A DNA stretch of 64,000 nucleotides, taken from contig NC_085137.1 in the NCBI RefSeq assembly GCF_035046485.1, positions 446,590,334 through 446,654,333 of the forward strand, in the 5' to 3' direction. Below the pieces are notes generated by a model that had not been told where the DNA came from, did not search any database, and saw only the letters and a list, made by a program, of their open reading frames with translations. A program made the translations under genes and the position numbers. Numbering within the stretch: position 1 is the stretch's first letter; each line of letters starts with the position of its first letter. Below are positions 43,416 to 55,180 of the stretch, one piece after another. This DNA comes from Aedes albopictus. Lineage: Eukaryota; Arthropoda; Insecta; Diptera; Culicidae.

Positions 43416-45203
43416 ACATCCCGAGCAGGAACGAATAATTGGCACATAGCTGCAGCATACCAAAGTACGGAATCCTACCAAGACAAAGCATTGATCAGTT
43501 ACTCAGGTGTTGGGTAAGGGCATTTTTTTTATTACCGTACGGGATTGGGCCGAAGAATCCAGATTTTCATGAAACTTTTCCACAGGCAGGGCTCATGGAT
43601 ATATGAACAAAAAAAATTGAGAAAAATTCAGGGTCGATTATTTTCCCGGAAAACTCAGGTGGAAATTCTTTGTTTTCCTACTTACTTTGAAAAATCATAA
43701 CTCAAGAACGAAGCATCATAGAAACCAAGAAAATTTTCTCAGAAATCCAAAAAAAATATGAACTGGAAATAGTTTTCCACAACATTTTCCACAGTTGAGA
43801 AAACTCGTAAAGAAAAGCTGGAAAAACAATGCCCGAATTCGTAAAAAAATATCAAAAAATATTTTTGAGAAGGTTATTCCATAAACTTTAATCGCTGAAA
43901 TTTTTAGAATGCACTTTTTTTTACGTTTTTGAGTTATATATAGCCAATTTTGTTGAAAAATGTCCAAATGTGTCATATAAGCATTTTCTTTGAAAAATCA
44001 TAACTCAAGAACGAGGCATCGTAGAAACAAAGTTTTTATTAGAAAATTAAAGCAAATTTTCTCAGGAATAAAAAAAATATGAAAAGGAAAAAGTTATCCA
44101 TCAATTTTTCCACCGTTGAGGAAATTTGTAAAGAAAAGTCGGAAAAACTATGCCCGAACTCGCTGAAAATTTTCAAACAAATATTTTGGAGAAGGTAGTT
44201 TCATAAGCTATGATGGCTGAAGTTTTTGGAATGCACTTGTTTTTCGTTCTTGAGCTATGGCCAATTATGTGAAAAATGACTATATAATATATGCGTACAT
44301 GGTTATTTTCACAAAAAATGTAGAAAACTTTTCCATTTGATATTTTTTTTTGATTTCATTTTCATTAAAAATTTTTTGTTTCTACGATGCTTCGTTCTTG
44401 AGTTATAATTTTTCAAAGAAAAGGCTTATATGATACATTTGGACATTTTTCAACAAAATTGGCTATAACTCAAAAACGAAAAAAAAGAGTGCATTCCAAA
44501 AATTTTAGCGATTAAAGATTATGAAATAACCTTCTCAAAAATATTGTTTTGAAAATTTTCCACGAGTTCGGGCATTGTTTTCCCGGCTTTTCGTTACAAA
44601 TTTGCTTAACTGTGAAAAATTTAGTGGAAAACTTTTTCCAGTTCATATTTTTTTTTTTTGATTTCTGAGAAAATTTGCTTTCATTTCCTAAAAAAAACTT
44701 TGTTTCTATGGTGCTTTGTTCTTGAGTTATGATTTTTCAAAGTAAGTAGTGTCAGGGAAAAAAATAAGAATTCCCACCTGAGTTTTCCGAGAAAATAGGC
44801 GACTCTGAATATTGCTCGATTTTTTTTTGTTCATATATTCATAAGCCCAGCCTGTGGAATTTTCATAAAAATCTGAGACGCTTCGGCCCAATTTGTACGA
44901 TAATAAAAAAATGCCCATAAGATACCTGAAAGAGTTATTGGTTTGGTGTTGAGGACTGATTGAGGTATTATTAAATTGTGGAAAAATCACTATTTATATG
45001 AAAGAAAAAATAGCCGTTTATTATTTAGGTATTGCCATACCTGATGTCATTATTCACGTGTTATGTACAGACTACACACCAGTTATTATTTTAGGTATTT
45101 TACCTCTTATGTAGGGCTTCTTAATACCTCATTCAGGTTGTAGGTATTCGATTTTCGTTCATGAGTTCTGTATTCTTCAGATATTTTCTCCTGCTCGGGA
45201 TGT
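43416..45203. mobile_element. 1.8-kb foldback element with ACATCCCGAGCAGGA ends
   Basis: ACATCCCGAGCAGGA (43416-43430) is the complement of 45189-45203. Internal complementary pairs include GATTTTCATGAAA..TTCCACAGGCAGGGCT / AGCCCAGCCTGTGGAATTTTCAT, AAAACTCAGGTGGAAATTC / GAATTCCCACCTGAGTTTT, and TTGAAAAATCATAACTCAAGAAC near both ends of the core. The core is itself a nest of shorter palindromes shared with 38028-39733. Frames 43716-43976 and 44727-44990 are arm by-products. Confidence 0.82.
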
Positions 45204-45369
45204 ACTCGGGGTCTACCCCCTGGTACATGTTCAAATCTCTTGCATTTTGATCTTCATGTTGAATATATTAACTCATCTAAGTGAGTGAGCTTTTGGAAGA
45301 TTATTTCAACACTAGCATTTTTAAACCAATCATAAACCCTGCAGTTCTTCCAGGCTAGCTCAACCTTAC
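45204..45369. other. Short unclassified spacer
   Basis: Contains the left TSD (45359-45369) of the following SINE. Nothing else is seen. Confidence 0.3.
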
Positions 45370-45647
45370 TTCTTCTTCTTGGCGTAACGTCCTCATTGGG
45401 ACAAAGCCTGCTTCTCAGCTTAGTGTTCTATGAGCACTTCCACAGTTTTTAACTGAGAGCTTCCTCTGCCAATGACCATTTTGCATGTGTATATCGTGTG
45501 GCAGGCACGAAGATACTCTATGTCCAAGGAAGTCAAGGAAATTTCCTTTACGAAAAGATCCTGGACCGACCGGGAATCAAACCCGTCACCCTCAGCATGG
45601 TCATGCTGAATACCCGTGCGTTTACCGCCTCGGCTATATGGGCCCTT
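45370..45647 (-). mobile_element. Feilai SINE with perfect 11-bp TSD
   Basis: CTCAACCTTAC is repeated exactly at 45359-45369 and 45648-45658. On the minus strand the SINE begins GGGCCCATATAGCCGAGGCGG (box A TAGCCGAGGCGGTAAAC). Box B is near 45580 (GGGTTTGATTCCC) and it ends AAGAAGAAG. The full length of about 278 bp and the intact TSD indicate recent insertion. The plus-strand frames 45485-45706 are not genes. Confidence 0.93.
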
Positions 45648-45658
45648 CTCAACCTTAC

Positions 45659-45925
45659 TATAAAACCCGTCAAAAAACTGGAAAGATGCCCCTTGACATA
45701 GATTAAACTTTTAAGAGTAGAAAAATTCTATCGAATCTAGTAACACTTCAACATAACTAGAAGATCTTGTCCGGGATATTTTTCCGAAATTTTTACAGTG
45801 TTTTTTTTTTGTATGGAATATTTATTGACAATATCATGAATTTATTTTCAATGGAATTCTTTGGGACGTCTTCTCAAGTTCAGATGAAATGGATCTATTT
45901 TAAACAAGAATAAATGGAGGATTAA
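45659..45925. other. AT-rich spacer
   Basis: No gene or clear repeat. Confidence 0.3.
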
Positions 45926-46356
45926 TCAAACAGCGGCATTTCCGATTACCTGATGAACGGTTAGCAGACAAACAGAATTAGCCCATATCTGAACCAGTAG
46001 TGTTCCGGAACCGGTTCCGGAAGTGATCAAATATAAAAGTGAACCAAACCAATACATGTGACACATCAAATCACGGCTTTTCCAATAACCTGATGGCCGG
46101 TTATTAAGGAAGTAGGCTCAGGCCACATTGGAGACTGCCGGTTGTATTCTGGAACCAGTTCCGGGTGTCTCACCGGAATTGACCTTTTATAAAAAAGAAC
46201 TAAACCCATGCATACGACACATCAGTGCGCGGCTTATTTGATAACCTAATGACAGGTTAGCAAGAAACTTGTCTCTGACCATATCTGAACCGGTAGTGTT
46301 CTAGAATCGGTTCCGGATGTCCCACCAAATATAATAGTGAACCAAACTCATGCATG
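45926..46356 (-). repeat. Tandem array of ~152-bp monomers, left of RTE copy C
   Basis: About three monomers on the minus strand (GGAACCGGTTCCGG core at ~46008, CATGCATG starts). The array stops inside a monomer at the 13-bp TSD AAACTCATGCATG (46344-46356) and resumes on the other side of RTE copy C at 49784. Confidence 0.85.
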
Positions 46357-49300
46357 GGCTGCAAAACGGTGAGTCGATAAGGAGAGCGTCCAATATAGCT
46401 CTGGTCCTCACAAGTTCCTACCTCATGCTTCCACGGGTCAAGCGATGACAAAAACCGCCAGCTAAGAGTTGTGTGCTTAGCAGGTATGTGCAGCCTGGGC
46501 ACTGTTGTCCTTCTGACTTCAGCTAGATTGAGGAGGTACGATCCGAGTGTCTGTTCACCAAGGAGGTGCGGCTCAAACAGCGTCTGTTCTGGCATCCAGC
46601 GGCTGAGTAAGAAACGCTGCACCACGCCCAGCTAGATCCAAGGTGGTAGCCCCATCAGCGTGGTCGTCCCAGTGTTGGTTGGGACGTTAAACAGAACTGG
46701 CACGATGGCCCTCCGGCGAGACAGGAGTGTTGGCGTAGGCCCAATAAGCCACCCGTAAAAATCCCCATTGCGAATAACATAGGAGAAAATACGACTCGAT
46801 ACAATCGGCAAAGACCCACGCGATGAAATAAGGACTACGATTGGAAACTTGGAACATGGAATTGCAAGTCACTAGGTTTCGCAGGATGTGACAGGATAAT
46901 CTACGACGAACTACATCCCCGCAACTTCGACATCGTGGCGTTGCAGGAACTTTGTTGGACTGGACAGAAAGTGTGGAAAAGCGGGCATCGAGCGGCTACC
47001 TTCTACCAAAGCTGTGGCACCACCAATGAACTGGGAACAGGATTTATAGTGTTGGGCAAGATGCGACAACGTGTGATCGGGTGGCAGCCAATCAACGCAA
47101 GGATGTGCATGTTGAGAGTTAAGGGCCGTTTCTTCAACTACAGCATCATCAACGTCCACTGCCCACACGAAGGGAGACCCGATGACGAGAAAGAAGCGTT
47201 CTACACGCAGTTAGAGCAAACATACGATGGTTGCTCGTCGCGTGACGTGAAAATCGTTATCGGCGACATGAACGAGCAGGTAGGAAGGGAGGAAATGTAC
47301 AGACCGGTAATCGGGCGAAACAGCCTGCACGCCATATCGAATGATAACGGCCAGCGATGCGTAAACTTTGCAGCATCCCATGGTATGGTAGTCCGAAGCA
47401 CCTTCTTCCCCCGCAAAGATATCCACAAAGCCACCTGGAGATCACCCGACCATCAAACAGAAAACCAAATCGACCACGTTCTAATTGACGGTAAATTCTT
47501 CTCGGATATAACCAACGTCCGCACATACCGCAGTGCGAATATAGATTCGGATCACTACTTAGTCGCTGTATGCATGCGCTCAAAACTTTCGACAGTTATC
47601 ACCACGCGTCGAAGTCGAACGCCGCGGCTCAACATCGAGCAACTTCGTAACGTAGAAGTGGCTCAAGACTACGCGCAGCAGTTAGCAGTGGCCCTACCAA
47701 CGGAAGAGCAGCTTGGCGCAGCTACACTTGAAGATGGCTGGAGGGACATCCGATCCGCCATAGGTAGTACCTCTGCTACAGCACTAGGCTTCGCGACTCC
47801 GAATCACAGAAACGACTGGTACGACGGCGAATGTGAACAGTTGAAAAACGAGAAGAATGCAGCATGGGCGAGAATGCTGCAACACCGTACGAGAGCGAAT
47901 GAGGCACGTTACAAACAGGCGCGGAACAGGCAGAACTCAGTCTTCCGGATGAAAAAGCGCCAGCAGGAAGAACGAGATCGCGAAGCGATGGAAGAGCTGT
48001 ACCGCGCTAAGGACACACGAAAGTTCTACGAGAAGCTGAACCGCTCGCGCAGAGGCTTTGTGCCACAAGCCGACATGTGCCGAGATAATCACGGGAATAT
48101 TCTCACGAGCGAGCGTGAGGTGGTCGAGAGGTGGCGGCAGCATTACGATGAGCACCTCAATGGCGACGTTGCAAGTACCGGAGGTGGCGTGGTAACAGAT
48201 CTAGGAGTATGTGCACAGGACGAAAGACTTCCGGCCCCTGACCTTCAAGAGATTGAGGAAGAGGTTGGCTGGTTGAAAAACAACAAAGCCGCTGGAGCAG
48301 ATCAACTACCAAGCGAGCTTCTAAAATACGGTGGAGAAGCACTGGTGAGAGCACTACACTGGGTCATTACCAAGATTTGGGAGGAGGAAGTATTACCGGA
48401 GGAATGGATGGAAGGTATCGTGTGTCCCATCTACAAAAAGGGCGACAAGTTGGATTGCGGAAACTACCGCGCGATCACACTACTGAGCGCTGCCTACAAG
48501 ATACTCTCCCAAATTTTATGCCGCCGTCTATCACCGATTGCAAGAGAATTCGTGGGGCAATATCAGGCTGGATTTATGGGTGAACGCGCTACAACGGACC
48601 AGATGTTCGCCATCCGTCAGGTGTTGCAGAAATGCCGCGAATACAACGTGCCCACACATCACTTGTTCATCGATTTCAAATAGGCGTAAGATACAATCGA
48701 TCGAGAACAGCTATGGCAGATTATGCACGAATACGGATTCCCGGATAAACTGATACGGTTGATCAAGGCGACGATGGATCGAGTGATGTGCGTAGTTCGA
48801 GTATCAGGGACACTCTCGAGTCCCTTCGAATCTCGCAGAGGGTTACGGCAAGGTGATGGTCTTTCGTGCTTGCTGTTCAACATTGCGTTAGAAGGTGTAA
48901 TAAGGAGAGCGGTGATAAACACGAGTGGGACGATTTTCACGAAGTCCGTTCAGCTGCTTGGTTTCGCTGATGATATTGATGATGCTCGTAAATTTGAGAC
49001 GATGGTGGAAACATACATCCGACTAAAGAGTGAAGCCAGGCGAATCGGATTAGTCATTAATGTGTCGAAGACAAATTATATGATGGCAAAGGGCTCCAGG
49101 GAGGAATCAGCGCGCCCGCCACCCCGAATTCACATCGACGGTGATGAAATCGAGGCGGTTGAAGAATTCGTGTACTTGGGCTCACTGGTGACCGACGACA
49201 ACGACACCAGCAGAGAAATTCAGAGGCGCATTGTGGCAGGAAATCGTGCCTACTTTGGACTCCGCAGAACTCTACGATCGAATAAAGTTCGCCGTAACAC

Positions 49301-49783
49301 GAAGTTAATCATCTACAAAACGTTGATTAGACCGGTCGTCCTCTATGGGCACGAAACATGGACCCTACGTGCAGAGGACCAACGCGCCCTTGGAGTTTTC
49401 GAATGGAAGGTGTTGCGTACCATCTACGGCGGAGTGCAGATGGAAGACGGGACTTGGAGAAGGCGAATGAACCACGAGCTGCATCAGCTGCTGGGAGAAC
49501 CAACCATCGTCCATACCGCGAAAATCGGGAGGCTACGGTGGGCGGGTCACGTCATCAGGATGTCGGATAGCAACCCGACTAAAATGGTTCTCGAGAGTCA
49601 TCCGACCGGAACAAGAAGACGTGGAGCGCAGCGAGCTAGGTGGGTCGACCAAGTGGAGGACGATCTGCGGACCCTACGCAGAGTGCGGAACTGGAGGCAA
49701 ACAGCCATGGACCGAGTGGAATGGAGGTGACTACTATGTACAGCAGAGGCCACCCCGGCCTTAGCCTGACCGGTAAGTAAAGT
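46357..49783 (+). mobile_element. Full-length RTE retrotransposon, copy C
   Basis: AAACTCATGCATG is duplicated at 46344-46356 and 49784-49796. The host monomer reads straight through when one TSD copy and the body are removed. The body is 3.43 kb. It has a ~470-nt 5' region starting GGCTGCAAAACGGTGAGTCG, the EN-RT frame, and a GACCGGTAAGTAAAGT tail. It is complete in length but carries nonsense mutations in the coding part. It belongs to the same subfamily as copy B and the scraps at 13607 and 15414. Confidence 0.94.
46827..49730 (+). pseudogene. RTE ORF2 (EN-RT), inactivated
   Basis: It is open from 46827 (after TGA 46824-46826) to a stop at 48681-48683. The endonuclease shows LGTWNCKSL, ALQELCWTG, IGDMNEQ and ANIDSDHYLV. 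The linker is Arg/Glu-rich. RT begins NYRAITLLSAAYKILSQI. In motif A the codons for FIDFKSAYD read ..AAA TAG GCG TAA GAT, giving stops at 48681 and 48687, where copy B has TCG and TAT. Downstream the frame is the same (48723-49730). The FADD motif is present but followed by a one-codon loss (FADDIDDARK versus FADDIDIIARK). A TGA at 49728 (CGG in copy B) trims the C-terminus. The polypeptide cannot include the RT, so this copy is not autonomous. Confidence 0.92.
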
Positions 49784-50145
49784 AAACTCATGCATGCGAC
49801 ACATCAAACAGCGGCTTTTTCGATAACCTGATGAACGGTTAGCAAGAAAATAGTCTCAGATCATATCTGAACCGGTCTTGTACCGGAACCGTTTCCGGGT
49901 GTCCCACCGGAAATGGCCTTATATACAAAAGAACCAATCCCATGCATGCCATACAACTAATAACGGTTTTTCCGATAACCTGATGGTTGATTATCAAGGA
50001 AGTAGGCTAAGACCACATTAGAGAATGCCGGTAATGCCGGAACTAGTTTCAGGTGTCCCTCCGAAAGCGGCCAAATATAAAATTGAACGAGACCTTATGG
50101 ACGTTAGCAAGCAAATAGGTTCAGACTATAGAGGGTGTTAGATTC
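49784..50145 (-). repeat. Tandem array of ~152-bp monomers, right of RTE copy C
   Basis: Continuation of the array interrupted by RTE copy C. It ends with GGACGTTAGCAAGCAAATAG. Its last monomer and the following ~130 bp are the inverted counterpart of 55560-55850. Confidence 0.85.
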
Positions 50146-50260
50146 GTGAATGCAATCTTTTTAAATAGTGATAGAGGATCATAAATGGTGAAAAAAATAT
50201 GTGTACGCATATCGTCAAATCTCAATCGTTACGTAGTAATTGACCTTTACATGTTTTTGA
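50113..50260 (-). repeat. Inverted partner of 55565-55740
   Basis: The complement (GTCAAAAACATGTAAAGGTC..TACTACGTAACGATTGAGATTTGAC..CACCATTTATGATCCTCTATCACT) matches 55583-55740 in order, leading into the tandem arrays on both sides. It is the non-array flank of the same repeat family. Confidence 0.85.
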
Positions 50261-50396
50261 CTTTGCCTTTTTAAACTCATTCGAAAGATTATTAAATTTT
50301 CCACCAAAAAAGATCTTTCAATCTTTTAGTTTAGTTTTAGGTTTAGTTAAATGACTTAGTTTTTTGAAGCCAAAGAGCTCGAAAGTATTGTGTTCT

Positions 50397-50533
50397 TGCC
50401 TTTCTCGTTCACCTAAGTAAACTGAAAGGCTGTAAGTTCACTCAAAAAACGAATTTTCGATAGAAGGCTGAGAGGGTCAAGTCACATATACCAATCAACT
50501 CAGTTCGACGAATTGAGATGATGACTGTGTGTA

Positions 50534-50568
<35 letters not shown>

Positions 50569-50850
50569 ATATGTATGTCTGTGTACAAGAAAGTTCACTC
50601 ACTTTTAAGACACTTCCCATCGGCCGATTTTTCGGATTTTAGCTCGAACCGAACCGGAAATTTACCGCATTGTTTGCTATTGAAAATGGTCCGGATCGGT
50701 CAGGGCGTTCCGGAGTTATAGCCAATTCAGTGATTCGGACCAGCACCGCGGTGCACCGGTAGAACTGGCCGTATATCAATCGGAACCAAGTCTCATCACG
50801 CGATACATCAAACTGCGGCGGTTTGTGTAACCTTTAGCATGGTTGACGAT
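50397..50850 (-). mobile_element. Composite element right end with TG microsatellite
   Basis: GCCTTTCTCGTTCACCTAAG..GAAAGGCTG is the inverted right-end hairpin of the composite family. It is followed by the CAAGTCACATATACCAATCA block, a pure TG run (~50538-50565), then GGTCCGGATCGGTCAGGGCGTTCCGGAGTTATAG and a CATCAAACTGCGGCG monomer start. Instead of the 152-bp array, it leads into the GATGGCGGC minisatellite. Confidence 0.75.
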
Positions 50851-50879
50851 TTCTGTGTGCAAATCAACATTGGAGACGT

Positions 50880-52125
50880 AAATTCCTCGATATCGGCTCA
50901 AAATACAAGATGGTGGTCTAAAATCCAAGATGGCGGCTCCAAATTCAAGATGGCGACTGTTTAATGGAGTTTAGGCCCAAAAACCATGCAATATGGGTAT
51001 ATTTTAAATGAGAAAGAAGTCTGGAGTCCAATAATGGCAATCAGAATATCCAAGATGGCGGTTCCAAACTCAAAATGGCAGCTATTTTATGAAGTTTTAG
51101 GCCCTAAACCATGTAATATGGGTATACTTTGTATGGGGAAGATGTCCGGAGTCCAAAAATGGCGATTAGAATATCCAAGATAGCCGCCTAAAACCCAAGA
51201 TGGTGGCTTCAAATTCAAGATGGCGGCTGTTTAATGGAGTTTTAGATTCTAAAATTGCATGGTATGGGTATATTTGATATGGGGAAGAGCTCCAGAGTCC
51301 AGAAATGGTGACCAGAATATCAAATATGGCCTCCTAAAATCCAAGATGGCAGTGTCAAAATTCAATATGGCCCCTAAAACCATGTATATGGGTATATTTG
51401 GTATGCAGAAGATGCCCGGAGTACAAAAAATGGCTACCGTCTACCCCCGTTGGTTTGAACGACACCTCATGCAAACCAGCGGGGTTAATTTTTTAATTTG
51501 AACTTCTAGTAACTCTGTGGGCATCGAAAAACACACTGATGGTAACCCTTTTTGCTGTTTTGTTTTGATTCTGCGTTCCGTTTCACCCCGTTCCATGAGC
51601 AGAATGACGTTTGAACAATTTTTAGTTTGAACGATGTGCAGATTAGAGGGGGTCAAATTAAAAAGTGTTCAGATTAGATGAGGTCAAACCAACGGGGGTA
51701 GACGGTACCAGTATATCCAAGAAGACGGCATGAAATCCAAGACGGTGGCTCAAAATTTAATATGGCGGCTATTTAACGGAGAGTTGGGCCCTTATACCAT
51801 GCAATATGGGTATATTTTTTTTTTTTGTTTAGAAAGACTTTACCTCTAGGGCATTCGTCTCTGAGGGTATATTTGATATGAGGAAGATGTCTGGAGTCCA
51901 AAAAAGGCGATTATAATATCCAAGATGGCCGCCTAAAACCCCAGATGACGGCTTCAAATTCAAGATGACGTCTGTTTAATGAAGTTTTAGAAAACCATGC
52001 AAAATGGGTATAGCTGGTATGGGAAAGAAGTCTGGAGTCCAAAAATGGCGACCAGAATATTCAAGATTGCGGACTTAAATCCAAAGTGACGGCTCAAATT
52101 TCAATATAGCGGCTTTTTTTCTTAA
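50880..52125 (+). repeat. Minisatellite of AAGATGGCGGC-type units
   Basis: Higher-order units of ~180-200 bp contain CCAAGATGGCGGCTCCAAATTCAAGATGGCG, GTTTAATGGAGTTT..GGCCC, ACCATGCAATATGGGTATAT and GGAAGATGTCCGGAGTCCAAAAATGGCGA. At least six units occur, the later ones more diverged. The AAGATGGCGGC core equals the published YY1 consensus and contains the GCCAT core bound by fly Pho. A TA-flanked MITE interrupts it (51437-51706), and around 51820-51870 lies a short foreign-looking segment (TTTAGAAAGACTTTACCTCT). Confidence 0.85.
51437..51706. mobile_element. 270-bp MITE, perfect 22-bp TIR, TA target duplication
   Basis: The ends CCGTCTACCCCCGTTGGTTT.. and ..AAACCAACGGGGGTAGACGG are exact complements over 22 bp. 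TA lies immediately outside both (51435-51436, 51707-51708), so it fits Tc1/mariner-type mobilisation. Perfect TIRs indicate a young insertion into the minisatellite. The frame 51441-51656 is incidental. Confidence 0.93.
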
Positions 52126-54564
52126 GGGTTTGAGGCTCAAACATCAAAAGCCAAATAAACGATAAATTGTAGAGACACTGAACAATCATACTTCAGCTTT
52201 CCTGAGTTCATTCATGATGGGGGCGTGTACATCTGCACGTTTACAAGTAACGGAGAAGTCAAGAGGTTCATAGAGGTTCATAGTAGTCACGCTGCATCCA
52301 GTCACGGTTCATGGGTGTTGTTTGAACGGTCTTTGGCTGCAAGCAACAGCAAAAAGAGTCATTTAAATGGTGATGGGTAGATTCCGCCGACACGCCGAGA
52401 TCCCGCAGCCGCCGGAACCATTGATGAGGGTTTAAGTGCGACCCTACGACGTCAAACGATCCGCCGGTTAGTCGCACCGATTAAATGATTAAGATGCTGC
52501 TTCCAGCGCTAGCGAGGGAAAAGTACAACCTGTGCGCAGCCGGTCAGCTGGGCTGGGAGGGAAGATGATCGAGCAGAGACCTTTCTTATTTCTGTTGGGT
52601 GTTGTTGGAGAAAACGTAGAAATTGATTACTTTCGATTTCTACCGCACGACGACAACGACTTCCACCGTCGTCGTCGTCGTTGCCGTTAAGAGTTGTGAC
52701 CCTGCCCTTCACGATGCTGCTATGCTCCGTTTGAAACTGAAAAGGTGTGATGAAACATCGCTGGTTTGACCAATCATTGTGATTAACTAAGAGTCCCGTA
52801 AGAGCAGACGAGATCCAGCCATAGGGGATCTCCAGGCCCGTGGGTCTAATTATACGCCCGCTTTTTTATTCAGACAGTTTGGCTCGGTTGGGAATGTTGC
52901 GACCTCTGGACAATCTCGGGGCAACCTTACCCTCGATCAAAGATCTTTTCGCTTCGCCACCGCCGTCGTGTCACGGTCTAACGTGAGTGGTTTTAAGATG
53001 AAAAGGTGTTTTAATTGGAAGTCGAAAATTGATTTTGACATGTTGCCCAATCGAAAGAAAGTGTGAGCTCTGACGAACGAAAGTGAAATTGACGAGTCGT
53101 GATTGGCAGTCGGCCACCCGGGCCTAGGATGTTGGATAATAACTTTGAGGGATAAGTGGAGATGGGATGCAAGCTCGAATTTGCTTGCGGGAAATGATTA
53201 CATGCATGATTGTTTTAAACTTGATTTTCATGCTATCGTTACGCAACGGACAGAAAGCGAAGAAAATATGGCTCCAGTGAAATTCCACGCTTCCTACTTC
53301 TCTTTGAGTGATCATTTGAGAATACTAACATATACCGTCAAACATAAAGAAGAATTCTCTGATTTTTTTGGAAAATACCACTTGGAAATTTACTATCTAA
53401 CTTCAAGATAGCATAAAAGTCAATCAGAAGATGTTAAGTGGAACTGGTTAGACAATTTATACAATGCCAACCGCTACGGATGATTATTCACTATTTCTTT
53501 TGAAACAAATAGGCTAGTCGCCTACCGTCTCCTCTCTATTTTCCTGCGCCTAATGCTCCTCGAATCTAAATTGACGGTAGCGACGACGGTGACGGCGACA
53601 AATTCAACATTAAGCGCGTTAATAAATGCCAAGAAAAGGCATAATTTTCTCCCAATACTGATCGAATGGGTCATTGCGGGCAGGTCGTGAAACCTTCCAC
53701 CTCCGATGAAGTTGATTGCCTCTTCCTTCCTAAACTGCTCCACGTCGTCATCCCGTCACGACCAGACCAGTGAAGCTACTAGTCGTACCTGTGATCAAGG
53801 GAAGAGACTGGTGCCGTGTCGGTCGTACCGTCACTGGAAGTTGACGGCGGTGTGCATTGCAATCAATTTGAGCGACTCTTTCACCCGGCGAACGTCATTG
53901 TGGAACAACGATCGTCAAATCTAACTGCACTCACTGTGCGCTGGAGGATGAGTATTTATGGGCGACTCGGGGGGGATGCGTCTTCTCGCTTTCATCGCGA
54001 AAGGAAAGAATAGCAAGCAATATTAAATATACAGTAAAAGCGCACCGTGGTCTCCGTTGTTGACTTTAGACAGACGGACAAAAGAGCATCCGCCGGTCTG
54101 GAAGAAAACGAAAGTTCCCATGAATCAGGTGGATCACTCTCCTGGGAAGGAGGTAACATTAGCGAGATATTGTAATGGAAATTACGATGTGTTGTTTGGA
54201 TACTATGGTTATGCACGAGATAATTGCGAATGCAATTTTCATTGTACATCCGATAAATAGGTACTCGACTTAGGAATGTGCACGGACTCTTCTCTTGGAA
54301 ATTGCTTTAACCCTCCAACGCCCAGTGTGTTTTTGGTGTTTCTAAAGAAATTTTCCCAGGACTCTCAGAAAAGTTCCCAAAATTATTTTCGGACTCAATT
54401 ACAGGAGGGATCATGGAGGGATTCTTACATAAATGCTGGAGTATGTGTGTTAAAAGTACCATCGCAAATTATGTTTTTTTTACATACCCAAATTGTGCAC
54501 AGTAATTTTAGACGCAAAAGGAGATTTGAAAAACATAATTTAGTGTTATTGCGATCAAATTAAA
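52126..54564. other. Longest non-repetitive island, possible host sequence
   Basis: GC-balanced with CGACGACGAC/GTCGTCGTCG runs (52640-52680, 53570-53600), no internal repeats and no match elsewhere in the window. The 102-codon frame 53103-53411 and several 65-100-codon frames on both strands have no domains I recognise and do not support each other. It may hold host UTR, intron or regulatory DNA. Confidence 0.4.
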
Positions 54565-54690
54565 ATTTTCCCATAACACGTTGATCCATCCTACTTTATA
54601 TTAATATCGCAGGAATTTGAAATGGTGTGATTTGATTAGATTGCTTTGGTCATGATTTTGTTCTCTTATATATATGAAGATTTTGACCAG
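54565..54690 (+). repeat. Dispersed repeat, partner of 42535-42660
   Basis: ACGTTGATCCATCCTACTTT..CGCAGGAATTTGAAATGGTG..GGTCATGATTTTGTTCTC..GAAGATTTTGACCA matches the inverted 42535-42660 copy. The family is unknown. Confidence 0.75.
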
Positions 54691-55084
54691 TTGCAAATTC
54701 ATGATCTGAAATACGATGCTGAATTCTGAATTTTAAGAACACGAGAGGAGCTAGACCTTTGATGTCAAAGAACGAATTGTAGAACGGAATAGGGGCCACA
54801 AATTTGCCTAGGAGAAAATTCAAATTTATTACGCATTTTTCAAAGATAATTTACAAAAACCAATAAAAAACAATACTTTCGAGCTTATTTGCTTTAGAAA
54901 AGTACACACTTAGAAATTCTGAAATTTCCACGAAACGGAATCACGAAAAAACGTAAACGTATTCAAGACTAAATCACAAATTGGACTCAATTTTACGCGC
55001 AACATGTAAGTGCTGGTTGGTTGCGTTAGATGTCAACAAATCCGTTTCATCAGAAACGTAGAATTAGTATCATGTTCATCAGCC
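54691..55084. other. AT-rich stretch
   Basis: No gene. CAATACTTTCGAGCTTATTTGC near 54870 resembles AGCTCGAAAGTATTGTG at 50377 in inverted orientation, so it may be an outer part of the 50.1/55.6-kb inverted repeat. Confidence 0.4.
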
Positions 55085-55087
55085 ACC

Positions 55088-55180
55088 TTCTAACTCGGTG
55101 AACTAGCCGAGAGGTAAGAGATGTGGCTCACAATCAGCAGATCCGGTGTTCGAATCCCATGCATGACGATATTTTACTTT
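55088..55180 (+). mobile_element. tRNA-like sequence, probable SINE head or tRNA pseudogene
   Basis: CTAGCCGAGAGGTAAGAG resembles box A of Leu/Ser tRNAs (TRGCNNAGNGG) and GTGTTCGAATCCC resembles box B (GGTTCGAATCC). Spacing is about 45 nt, as in a tRNA. The acceptor stem does not pair, so it is unlikely to be a functional tRNA. No (GAA)n tail follows, so it is not Feilai. Confidence 0.6.

Noticed and set aside
46257..46872. Minus-strand frames in the 5' region of RTE copy C
   Set aside because: They lie antisense to the leader of a full-length element and have no domain.
53103..53411. 102-codon frame in the 52-54 kb island as a host gene
   Set aside because: No recognisable domain, no splice structure seen; kept only as part of a possible host segment.
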